Source of the DNA: Burkholderia sp. lig30
GTDB taxonomy: Bacteria; Pseudomonadota; Gammaproteobacteria; Burkholderiales; Burkholderiaceae
Length of the DNA: 64,000 bases
Reading direction: 5' to 3'
Assembly (NCBI RefSeq): GCF_000687455.2
Contig: NZ_JGVW01000079.1
Span: forward strand, 1 to 64,000
The notes beneath the pieces are model-generated. The model saw only the letters and a list, made by a program, of their open reading frames with translations. It was not told where the DNA came from and did no database searches. Positions 29,196 through 37,953 of this stretch are shown piece by piece. Within the stretch, counting starts at the first letter, position 1; each line of letters begins with the position of its first letter. A program made the translations under genes and the position numbers.

Positions 29196-29915
29196 TGTCC
29201 TGTTTTCCTATTCTCTATCGGGTTCGTCAGCTTATGCTTTCATCTAGATTTTTGGAACAATTGCCGACAGTCGGATTCGGCTCCGTCAATGCCGACCAAG
29301 CAAAGCTCTGACGCCTAGCGCATTAGTTGCAAGAATATAATCACTGCGACAACACAACTCGGATACGAGATCACTTTGAAAGGTTTTTGCCAAAGCGAGA
29401 ACCGGGTTTTCGATTCCAAGACCTGATAGATTGGGCGCAAGGCAAACATTAGGAAAGTGGGGGGAAGGCGCCGGCACAGTGCCATCTATGTGCCATGTGT
29501 CTTCCACCGGGCCGAAAAATTACGCTGCTAGTAGTCCCAACGCCTCTTCAGCAGCTGTATCCGGAGTCGCTCCACAGAGAATAGAGGATCGAACTCCAGA
29601 CCGTAATGAAGCAAACTGCCCACCACATTAAGCGGCTAAGATGCCCCCAAAAGTGCCCCCAATCATGCTCTCCTGCGCACTTATGGTCCATTTCCCGTCA
29701 CATCACCGTGGACAAATGGCACGCTTCCGCGTACTGCTCAGATCTTGGCCGTCAACCGGAAATTCCACCAACCCAAGCGCAGGCGATTCCGCTCAACACC
29801 GCGACGGTCGACACCTACTTTTCGCTGGATAGCGCAGCACTGTAGATGCAACTGCGCAGATGATCAACAGCGTCATATAACGACTTGCACGCTTCGACCC
29901 GTCCCTTTGAAACAA
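29196..29915. other. Gene-poor stretch with a double GCCCCCA motif
   Basis: No convincing gene in 720 bp; the short frames lack ribosome binding sites. TGCCCCCAAAAGTGCCCCCA at 29642-29661 contains two TGCCCCCA units, a pattern often seen near P4-type integrase genes and attachment sites. It is preceded by a tRNA-like end fragment (GAGGATCGAACTCCAGAC at about 29586). This may be the scar of another integrated element. Confidence 0.4.
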
Positions 29916-30662
29916 TTAGCGTGCCGTCAGCCGTCGCCGCAACTCTTCGACAACCTCGCGAATCACCCGGACATCTCTGACATCTGCGGCCATCAACTCC
30001 GAGTTATTCTTGATCTTCCGTTGATAGATGAATGCAACCGTCCGCAGGTTCTCTATAGATGATGCCGTCACCCCTTGCGATTCGACCATTTTCGCGACAG
30101 CGAAACAGTCTTCGATAGTTCGCAACCCACCGCGATACCCATCGTACGTCAGGCAGAACGGTTCAAGCAGTTCATATGGCGCTCCCGGAGGCGGAAGCAT
30201 CTCAATCTTAAGCGCTTGGTCAACAATCAGTTCGTTACCCGGTGATGGAATGCTGAAGCCCGATGCCGGCGGCGGCAGATTTTCGTCGTCCGCTGGAAAA
30301 AAGTCCAAACCACCATAAAACGCTGGCAATCGATCGTGCTCAGCGCGCCCCAGCACTTCAGTAAACCACCCCGCGTACATCCAATCCTGGCCTAAACCCG
30401 CTACCGCGACTTCTGGGAATCGCGCAACGAACTTATTTGCCAAGCAGCGAGCATCATCAACATCCGTGTCTGTCCAGCCGAAGAATTTCTTCCCGTCATC
30501 AGAAGTGTACGACGGCCATCTCTCTGTATCCTTCGGCGTCCACCCATCAGCAGTCGTTTCACCAGCCGGCACGATATGCAAGCGCCACTCGCCACCGGTT
30601 ACCGAGCGACCAGCGCAAATACGGAGTCTTTGATATCCAACCTTGTGCAGTTCATGAACCAT
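29916..30662 (-). CDS. Hypothetical island protein
   Basis: A 248-residue soluble protein starting MVHELHKVGYQRLRICAGRS. No domain was recognised. Notable are a Trp- and Asp-rich centre (KKFFGWTDTDVDDARCLANK), a proline-rich segment and a C-terminal helical region (IYQRKIKNNSELMAADVRDV). The start has no clear Shine-Dalgarno sequence. It runs away from the Dpd operon, with a tiny gene upstream in the same direction, and may form a two-gene unit with it. Confidence 0.6.
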   Translation of the reverse strand: MVHELHKVGYQRLRICAGRSVTGGEWRLHIVPAGETTADGWTPKDTERWPSYTSDDGKKFFGWTDTDVDDARCLANKFVARFPEVAVAGLGQDWMYAGWFTEVLGRAEHDRLPAFYGGLDFFPADDENLPPPASGFSIPSPGNELIVDQALKIEMLPPPGAPYELLEPFCLTYDGYRGGLRTIEDCFAVAKMVESQGVTASSIENLRTVAFIYQRKIKNNSELMAADVRDVRVIREVVEELRRRLTAR

Positions 30663-30791
30663 CGATAGCAGCCTGGTTGCCCGCCTTACGACTGGGTCAC
30701 TCGAAGATGACGTTGAGACAGTTGCACGCCACCCTACCGGGCCACCGTCGTGAGATCGCGCCTGGACCGAAGCGATGGCTCGGTCACTGAA

Positions 30792-30914
30792 TCAAAAGCC
30801 GATATCAGCGTATAGCCGAATGTACTTCTTCCCGTCAATGCCGTCCGGCCGGTCTTCCACCGGTAGCAAGTCGATTGTCACACGCCTTTTGGACGGAAGG
30901 CCGTCATGGTTCAC
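30792..30914 (-). CDS. Possible 40-residue protein upstream of the hypothetical gene
   Basis: A short frame starting at GTG 30914 and reading MNHDGLPSKRRVTIDLLPVE, then DRPDGIDGKKYIRLYADIGF to a TGA. The composition is protein-like and the frame lies 130 bp upstream of, and in the same direction as, the 248-residue gene. There is no strong RBS, so the call is tentative; it could also be the C-terminus of a truncated gene. Confidence 0.4.
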   Translation of the reverse strand: MNHDGLPSKRRVTIDLLPVEDRPDGIDGKKYIRLYADIGF

Positions 30915-31202
30915 TGCTCAAGTGAACCGTAAGCGTGTCCCCAACCGGCCACGCTTACCATGAGCTAGCACTTACAACGTCTGCTCGTGCGCTGCTGCCA
31001 ACGACCACGCGACCTGCTGCGGGCGAACCTTGGCGCTGGGTGCTCACGATCTAACATGCGCTGTCCGAGCTGCCGGTAGCATATAGGAATGTGCGAGAAT
31101 CGTTGCGTCCATGCCTCAAAGACGGCTCCGCGTTATTACGAAATAATTACAATGAGCCCTTGATCCATTGGCTAATAAAAGTTAGGTCTTACGGGGGGCA
31201 GG

Positions 31203-34200
31203 ATGGCAAATTACGGTGAGCGATCCCATCACCAGTTGGAGGTTGGCGCCTTCGTACATGTTTGTATTCAACCGTACGCTAACTGGGGAACCGGGAAATT
31301 CCTTGGAGTAGCAGAAGGAAGGCTGGGGCGCGTTCAATATTTCGACGCCCCTGGCGCAGAGACAGCGGCGATAGCTGAAATCCCTTTGGAGCAAATTAAG
31401 CGTTCCAAATTGCCAGCGCAGACACGTGTCTACCGAAGACACGCCGCAAGCCGCTGGCAAGTTGGACGAGTGCTGGAGGACGACGCAGAAGCACTTACCG
31501 TCCAGTTTCCGAATGGCGAATCGGTAAACGTCGAGGCAGCCGATCTCCAGGTCAGGTGGAACCAACCGCTTAGAGATCCGCTGCCGCTGCTGATCAGCGA
31601 AGCGACGGAGACCCCCTTTCTCGCAGACGCGCGCAGCGCCTTCGCGCGCCAGGTCGCGCTTCAATACACGGCGGCGTCGGGCATCACCGCGGCGCTTTCG
31701 CCGCCCATCGAACTCGTCGACTACCAGTTCGAAGTGGTCAAGCGCGTGCTCACGGACCCGGTGCAACGCTATCTGCTCGCCGATGAAGTCGGCTTGGGCA
31801 AGACAATCGAGGCGGGCATTATCGTCCGCCAGTATTTCCTCGATGCGGCTGACACCGCGCGTGCCGTCATCCTTACCCCTGCCACGCTGGTGCCGCAATG
31901 GCGCCGAGAACTGTCCGGCAAGTTCGGGCTCGCGCCGTGGCTGGACGACTTCCTGCACGTAGTCTCGCATGACGAACTGGACGACCTCGAAGAACTGCTT
32001 CCGGCCGCCGGCATGCTCGTCGTGGACGAAGCGCATCATCTGTCGCGCTCGGATGACGACGAGGACGCGGGACTGTACGGCCTACTGCAGGAATACACGC
32101 CGCGCATTCCACGGCTGCTCCTGCTGTCGGCCACCCCGGTGCTCTCGGACCCGGCGGGCTTTCTGCGCGTTCTGCATCTGCTCGATCCGGTGATGTTCCC
32201 TCTCGATGACCTCGACGGCCTGCGCCAGCGTATCGATACGCGCCAGATCGTCGCCGAGGTCGTCGCGGCGCTGGCTCCGGGCAATTTGTGGGGTCTACCC
32301 CAGGAACTAGACCGACTGCAGAGCGCCTTTGGGGAAGACATCGTGTTGCGGGAAAAGATCGACGCGCTCCGGGTCGTCATCGCCGCGTTCCCCGAAGAAG
32401 ACGACGAAGCCTATATCGCGGCGCTCGACGACCTGAAAACACACCTGACCGAGTGCTACCGACTACATCGGAGAATGTTGCGCAATCGTCGCAAGACGGT
32501 CGGATGGGCAACGCCGGGGCGCGCCGGTCTCACGCGCATCTCGTTCAAGGCTGACGCGACGGAACGCTGGCGCCACCGCATCGACGAACTGCGCTACCGC
32601 CTGGGGGAACTCGGGCCGATTCCCGCGCCGCTGCGCAGCGCGCTGCTCAACACCGCGGTGAACTCACGCGAAACGGCCTCCATGCGTGACCTGTTACAGC
32701 AACACGACATCAGCGACGACGCGGCGGTCGACATCGCGACGGCACTAGACAGCAGTTCGCTTCGCCTGCGCGAAGGCCACGAGCGCTTCGATGCGCTCGC
32801 GCGAGCGGTCGAGGCAGTGCTGGCGACGCCCCACGCTCAGGCTGTCGTGTTCTGCACCCAGCGCGCCGATGCCAATCGCGCGACGGAACGCCTTAGGCAC
32901 TCGTTCGGCGCGCAGATCGTCCGCCACGAACTGCGTGGCGACGACGAAGGCGACACGGCGATGCCGTGGCAACAATTCCTGTCTGCGCCGAACAAGGTGC
33001 GCGTGCTCGTGTGCGACGCGAGCGCCGAGGAAGGCGTGAATCTACACGGCGGCAAGAAGATCGCAATCCACTTCGATATGCCCGGCTCCCCCAATCGCTG
33101 CGAACAGCGCATGGGCCGTCTCGACCGCTTCGGCGTGGGCGATGCGGTCAACTCGATCGCCTTGCAGGACGAACTCAACGCTGATGAGATCGCTTGGTTG
33201 GATACGCTGGACGCGGGCTGGGACGTCTTCAATCGGTCGGTTGCGAGCCTTCAATACTTGATCGAGTCCACCTGCGGTGAACTTGCGGAAGATTGGCTAT
33301 TGCGCGGGACGGAGGCGATCGAGGATCATTGTGCGTCGCTCTCCGGGCCGAACGGCCGCGTCGCCACCGAGCTTAAGAACATCGATCTGCAAGACAGGCT
33401 GGATTCGCTCGACGAACCTCGTTTAGATACGCTCGATCCGCTCACGGATTGCGACCAGGCGTGGCGCGATTGGAGAGGCGCCTTCTCGGGCTTCGCCATC
33501 GGCGCTCTCGGCTTTCGCGTGCGCTGGGAAGGCTCTCAACCGGCTAACGGCGCGGATGAGGTGTTCCGAGTGGGCTATGTACATCAGGACGACTCCGCTG
33601 TAACTCTCATCCCGATGGGTGGCTATCTGCGCACCTTCCTGCAAAGCGTCGACGTGGACGCACCGAACGGAAGTTCGCGCGCGCCGCTTTCATATCCGTA
33701 TGTCTTCAACCGTCGCAATGCGCTCACGCGTGCGGCACGCGCTCAGGCCGTGCGCGTACTGCGAGTCGGCGACCCCCTGGTCACCGCGCTCGAGGATTTC
33801 TGCGCTCAAGACGATCGCGGGCGCGCCTTCGCGATGTGGCGCGTTGACCGCGAATACGACGTGACGGACCCGAGCGGCGCGGATCTGTTCTTTCGCTTCG
33901 ACTTCGTCATCCGCCCGTCAGCGGTCGGAACGGAACGGCCGCGTTCGGCGCCTAACGCGTACTGCATCGAGGGCCGCGCGCTGGATCGCAAGATGCAGAC
34001 GTTCTTCCCGCCCGTCTTCGTTCGCATCTGGGTCGATGGCACGGGCGCAATCGTACCCGGTCCGAACTCCCTCATGAGCTCGCCGTATCAGAACAGTTGG
34101 CAGGGGAGCCGGCGCGACTTCAATCTCAATCCAGCCCGATGGCGCGCCCTGCCGTCCACCGTTCAGTCGACTTGGATGCGCAACTGGTCGGGCACATGCG

Positions 34201-34487
34201 GCGAGGCGCGCGGGCAGGCGGCGATCGCGGCGCTCGCCTCTGACGCGTGCCAAGAACACATCCAGCACGCGCTCAAGGCGCTCGATCACGAGTTTCGGTT
34301 GCGGAGAGCGCAGGCGGAATCGCGGCTAGCACGGCTCGACAGCGTGCAACGGCGGCGCGAGATCGAAGAACTCGAGCATGACGAAGCCCGCTACGCCGCG
34401 ATGCGCAGCGCGATCTCCGAACCCACGCTCGAACTCGATGTCGCGGGCGCGCTTTTCCTGGCCTCCGATCATCCGTTCGAGCAATGA
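31203..34487 (+). CDS. dpdE: DpdE: SNF2-type helicase of the Dpd system
   Basis: A 1094-residue SF2 helicase. Residues 1-125 form a beta-rich N-terminal domain. The helicase core has motif I DEVGLGKTIEAG (194-205), motif II DEAH (275-278), motif III SATP (309-312), and a C-terminal helicase half with GVNLHGGKKIAIHFDMPGSP and CEQRMGRLDRFG (about residues 600-650). Context next to DpdF-K and DpdD identifies it as DpdE, one of the proteins thought to act in restriction of DNA lacking the 7-deazapurine mark. It heads an eight-gene operon; its stop overlaps the dpdF start as ATGA. Confidence 0.88.
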   Translation: MANYGERSHHQLEVGAFVHVCIQPYANWGTGKFLGVAEGRLGRVQYFDAPGAETAAIAEIPLEQIKRSKLPAQTRVYRRHAASRWQVGRVLEDDAEALTVQFPNGESVNVEAADLQVRWNQPLRDPLPLLISEATETPFLADARSAFARQVALQYTAASGITAALSPPIELVDYQFEVVKRVLTDPVQRYLLADEVGLGKTIEAGIIVRQYFLDAADTARAVILTPATLVPQWRRELSGKFGLAPWLDDFLHVVSHDELDDLEELLPAAGMLVVDEAHHLSRSDDDEDAGLYGLLQEYTPRIPRLLLLSATPVLSDPAGFLRVLHLLDPVMFPLDDLDGLRQRIDTRQIVAEVVAALAPGNLWGLPQELDRLQSAFGEDIVLREKIDALRVVIAAFPEEDDEAYIAALDDLKTHLTECYRLHRRMLRNRRKTVGWATPGRAGLTRISFKADATERWRHRIDELRYRLGELGPIPAPLRSALLNTAVNSRETASMRDLLQQHDISDDAAVDIATALDSSSLRLREGHERFDALARAVEAVLATPHAQAVVFCTQRADANRATERLRHSFGAQIVRHELRGDDEGDTAMPWQQFLSAPNKVRVLVCDASAEEGVNLHGGKKIAIHFDMPGSPNRCEQRMGRLDRFGVGDAVNSIALQDELNADEIAWLDTLDAGWDVFNRSVASLQYLIESTCGELAEDWLLRGTEAIEDHCASLSGPNGRVATELKNIDLQDRLDSLDEPRLDTLDPLTDCDQAWRDWRGAFSGFAIGALGFRVRWEGSQPANGADEVFRVGYVHQDDSAVTLIPMGGYLRTFLQSVDVDAPNGSSRAPLSYPYVFNRRNALTRAARAQAVRVLRVGDPLVTALEDFCAQDDRGRAFAMWRVDREYDVTDPSGADLFFRFDFVIRPSAVGTERPRSAPNAYCIEGRALDRKMQTFFPPVFVRIWVDGTGAIVPGPNSLMSSPYQNSWQGSRRDFNLNPARWRALPSTVQSTWMRNWSGTCGEARGQAAIAALASDACQEHIQHALKALDHEFRLRRAQAESRLARLDSVQRRREIEELEHDEARYAAMRSAISEPTLELDVAGALFLASDHPFEQ

Positions 34488-37060
34488 GCCGCTCCTCTTT
34501 TGGCGACGCTGAACTCCGCGAATGCTTGGCGGACTGGCCGAACGCTTGCGCCTCTCTCGCCGCGTCCGGCGCCACCGGGCTACTCGAGCGACTGAGGCAG
34601 GTGCTCGCACTCTACGCCGATGGCCCGCCCCCTCCCTCGCATGTCGATCTGGCTGCGCTGCTTAGGCAATGGCTGCTGTTTCAAGTGAAGAATGCCGGCG
34701 CGCCCTGGCTGAGGGTGCCGACGACGTCAAAGTGGCCGGAACGGCGATTCTGGGAAGGCGCGGGATTCAACGTGCTGTCGTACAGCGGCAAGTTGGAGAT
34801 TCAGGCGATGCGGCCACGGCTCGCCTGGCTTGGCAATCAGAGCGATCTCTTCGATGACGCCCACGACCGCCTGAAGGCGCTAACGCCGGACTGGATGCCC
34901 GCCGAACCGGTCGTTGCGGGCGCGCTACCGAATGTGGACTCCTTCACCGGCCCCGGTCAGCGCGAGGCGGTCCGTGCCCTGCTCCAGATGCCCGCCGATA
35001 TCACGCTCATCGCGGCGCTCCCGACCGGCAACGGCAAGTCGCTGCTGGCGCAATTGCCGCCTCTGCTGAACGGCGACGGCGAACTGACGCTGGCGATCAT
35101 GCCGACGGTCGCGCTCGCCATAGATCAGGGCCGTCGCATGGCGAAGTGGCTGCGGCAGAAGCACCCGGACTGGGACGAGCATCCGCTGGCCTTTCATGGC
35201 GGGCTCACGGCCGACGAGCGGTCCGCGGTATTTCGGTCGGTCGCAAACGGTTCGCAGCGCATATTGTTCACCTCGCCCGAGGCCGCAACCGGTTCGCTCC
35301 GCGCGTTGCTGGAAAGCTGCGCCGAGGCGGGCGGCCTCAGCCATGTCGTCGTCGATGAGGCGCATCTCGTCGCTACCTGGGGCAGCGGTTTTCGGCCCTC
35401 ATTCCAGCTAATCCCCGCGCTGATCGCGCGGCTACGCGCGTTGACGCCCCGTCCCATCCGCGTGGTGCAGGCATCGGCGACACTCACGACGCATACCGTG
35501 CAGATGCTCCAGCGGCAGTTCGGCCCGGTCGAAAAAACCCGGCTCATCTGCGGCTTGTATCTGCGCCCCGAACCGCGCTATGCGGCTGCCCTGTGCTCGT
35601 CGCTCGCGGACAAACGGGCACGCGTCATTGAAGCGCTGAGGGCCGCGCCACGGCCGTTCATCCTCTATGTCACGCGGCCATCCGAAGCGGATGAATGGCT
35701 CCAGTTGCTGCGGGCGGACGGCTTCCAGCGGATCGCGAACTTCACTGGTGAGACCCGCGCGGACGCCCGCAAGATGTTGCTCGGCCAGTGGGAACGCGAC
35801 GAACTCGATGGCATGATCGCGACATCGGCATTCGGTCTCGGCGTGGACAAGAGCGACGTGCGCACCATCGTGCACGCGACGTTCCCGGAATCGCTCGATC
35901 GTTTCTATCAGGAGGTGGGCCGCAGCGGGCGGGATGGTATTGCATCTGCGAGTCTTCTCCTCTACACGAACGACGACGCGAAGCAGGCCCTGCAACTCGC
36001 GAACACGCGGCACATCGGCAACGAACTCGGCTTCCAGCGCTGGACGGCCATGATCGATCACGCAATCCCCAGTCGCGCCGACGACGGTGAAATCTGGGTG
36101 GACCTGAACCGGTTGCGGCCTAGCCTCAATACACGGGGACGCTCGAATCTAGCGTGGAATCTTCGCACGCTCAATCTCATGGCATCCGCGGGTCTGGTCG
36201 AAATCTGCGCCTTGAGCGCCAGCCTGCCGGCCCCTTCGAACCAGACGAAACGCGACCTAGATGAGTCCGATACCGCCATCGCGTACGCCGCCGTGCGTCT
36301 TCCGGATGGCGATCATCGGACTCGTTCGGTCTTCGAGGTCAGGATGCAACGCGCCCGCGCCGAATCGCGTCGCGCGGCGCGCGTCGGTTTCGAGTTGATG
36401 CTTTCGATCGCGCGCAGCGAGCGCCCCGTGGAGGACGCGCTCCGGGAGCTCTACCGATTGACCATGCCCATCGCGTGGGGACCGGTCAAGGCGTATTGTG
36501 GCGGCTGTCGGCATCACTGGCAGGACCGTGTGAAGGACCCGGTCACGCCCCGGCCTTTCGTGGCGCGTCTGGATCAATTCGCCTCGCGTCCTGGCTTCGA
36601 GGAGGCGATGCCCGCCTTCCCGCGCGAACTGCCGAATCTGGCGTTCGTCGTGGTCGATGATATCGAGCGCGTGTTACATGAGAGCGCTCCGGGTCTGATA
36701 GACGCACTGATCAGCCGCCTGTGTCCTCACACCATCGCGATGATGCGTGGCACGCCGGCCGGCCTTCTGACCATGATGCGCGCGCGCCTGAAGCGCCTGC
36801 ACTCAGACGCATTCATCGACATGTTCGATGCCAGCGCATCCGATCTGCCGCCCGGTGGCGTGAACGAAGTGCGGTTGCTCATCTGGCCGTCAGAAGCCAT
36901 GCCGACCGCACTGAATCTGCTGCTGGCAGGCTCGGCCGCCGCCATGACCGTTGTGATTATGTCCAGCACCATCCGGGACCCCGATCGTCCGGACCGCGCG
37001 TGGCCGAGCGTGCTATCCCATATCGACGAAGAATCCGCAATTCAGGCACTAACCTCATGA
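34484..37060 (+). CDS. dpdF: DpdF: RecQ-like helicase of the Dpd system
   Basis: An 858-residue SF2 helicase of RecQ type: motif I TGNGKS (181-186), motif II DEAH (291-294), and the RecQ motif VI segment FYQEVGRSGRDG (about residue 475). Unlike standard motif I (GxGKS/T preceded by small residues) the loop is PTGNGKS, still functional in form. The C-terminal 350 residues have a cysteine pair in YCGGCRHHW. ATGA overlaps join it to dpdE and dpdG. Together with DpdE and DpdJ it gives the system three helicases. Confidence 0.87.
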   Translation: MSRSSFGDAELRECLADWPNACASLAASGATGLLERLRQVLALYADGPPPPSHVDLAALLRQWLLFQVKNAGAPWLRVPTTSKWPERRFWEGAGFNVLSYSGKLEIQAMRPRLAWLGNQSDLFDDAHDRLKALTPDWMPAEPVVAGALPNVDSFTGPGQREAVRALLQMPADITLIAALPTGNGKSLLAQLPPLLNGDGELTLAIMPTVALAIDQGRRMAKWLRQKHPDWDEHPLAFHGGLTADERSAVFRSVANGSQRILFTSPEAATGSLRALLESCAEAGGLSHVVVDEAHLVATWGSGFRPSFQLIPALIARLRALTPRPIRVVQASATLTTHTVQMLQRQFGPVEKTRLICGLYLRPEPRYAAALCSSLADKRARVIEALRAAPRPFILYVTRPSEADEWLQLLRADGFQRIANFTGETRADARKMLLGQWERDELDGMIATSAFGLGVDKSDVRTIVHATFPESLDRFYQEVGRSGRDGIASASLLLYTNDDAKQALQLANTRHIGNELGFQRWTAMIDHAIPSRADDGEIWVDLNRLRPSLNTRGRSNLAWNLRTLNLMASAGLVEICALSASLPAPSNQTKRDLDESDTAIAYAAVRLPDGDHRTRSVFEVRMQRARAESRRAARVGFELMLSIARSERPVEDALRELYRLTMPIAWGPVKAYCGGCRHHWQDRVKDPVTPRPFVARLDQFASRPGFEEAMPAFPRELPNLAFVVVDDIERVLHESAPGLIDALISRLCPHTIAMMRGTPAGLLTMMRARLKRLHSDAFIDMFDASASDLPPGGVNEVRLLIWPSEAMPTALNLLLAGSAAAMTVVIMSSTIRDPDRPDRAWPSVLSHIDEESAIQALTS

Positions 37061-37953
37061 GCCTACTCAACATTACCAACGACGGACTGCCCAACATCCT
37101 GGCGCAACTGCATGCGACGGTGCTGCGCGCCAGCAAGCCCATCCCGAGGGACGAGTTGCTGGAGACGGTCGCGCCGTCTGCTGTCGTCGGCGACGGCGGC
37201 AAGATGGCGCGCCAGACCCTCAACCGCTGGACCCAACTCGGCCTCTTCAACGAAGTGAACGGCGAGATCGACGTAACCAAGCGACCCGAAGGCCGCCTGT
37301 CGAATCCGCATCAGATGATGGCGTTCACCCGCCGTACTGCGTGCGCGCACGTCGTCGCGCGAGAGAACAATCCCGAGTTCTGGGCGTCCGAAGGTGCGCT
37401 CGCCGCCGATCTCACGCGCGGTCTCGCCTGGATGCTGGCGCAAGACATTTACCGTACGGCCTTCGGCAAGTTCGAAGAGCAGGAATCCCGGCAGATCCGG
37501 GATCAGGACCGGCGGCTGTTCGTTAACTCCACGCGGCGCAGCGGACTGCAGTTCTGGGCACGCTTCCTTGGTTTCAGCAAGGAAGCGTACGCGGATATCG
37601 ACCCGACCGTCGCCGTACGCGATGTGTTGCCCGAGATTCTCGACGAAGGCGAAGAAATGGACGCGCCGCAGTTCGTCGAGCGACTCGCCGGCCTCCTTCC
37701 GGTATTGGACGGTGGCGAATGGAGACAAGAGGTGCTGGATGTCGTCGATTCGAACGAACTCGGCCGTCTCCGGCATGACCAGCTTTCGACTGCACTGTCG
37801 CGCGCCATTCTGAATTTGAGGCAATCGGGCGAGTTGCTATTGCACGTCAGGTCTGACCTTGGAGCCGCCATAACGCCAACAGGCGTGAACGGTGCCCGAA
37901 ACGACCTCACCTTCCACTGGATCGCCCGCCCCAAGGCTGGAGCCGCACGATGA
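37057..37953 (+). CDS. dpdG: DpdG
   Basis: A 298-residue protein. The N-terminal 80 residues look like a winged helix (ASKPIPRDELLETVAPSAVV, then ARQTLNRWTQLGLFNEVNGE); the rest is helical with no enzymatic motif. Assigned from position between DpdF and DpdH. The start at ATG 37057 overlaps the dpdF stop by 4 nt; the long in-frame extension upstream is a shadow of dpdF. Confidence 0.78.
   Translation: MSLLNITNDGLPNILAQLHATVLRASKPIPRDELLETVAPSAVVGDGGKMARQTLNRWTQLGLFNEVNGEIDVTKRPEGRLSNPHQMMAFTRRTACAHVVARENNPEFWASEGALAADLTRGLAWMLAQDIYRTAFGKFEEQESRQIRDQDRRLFVNSTRRSGLQFWARFLGFSKEAYADIDPTVAVRDVLPEILDEGEEMDAPQFVERLAGLLPVLDGGEWRQEVLDVVDSNELGRLRHDQLSTALSRAILNLRQSGELLLHVRSDLGAAITPTGVNGARNDLTFHWIARPKAGAAR

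Noticed and set aside
36721-37056. Longer start for dpdG
   Set aside because: The extension overlaps dpdF in another frame and is Arg/His-rich; the ATGA overlap at 37057 fits the pattern of the whole operon.
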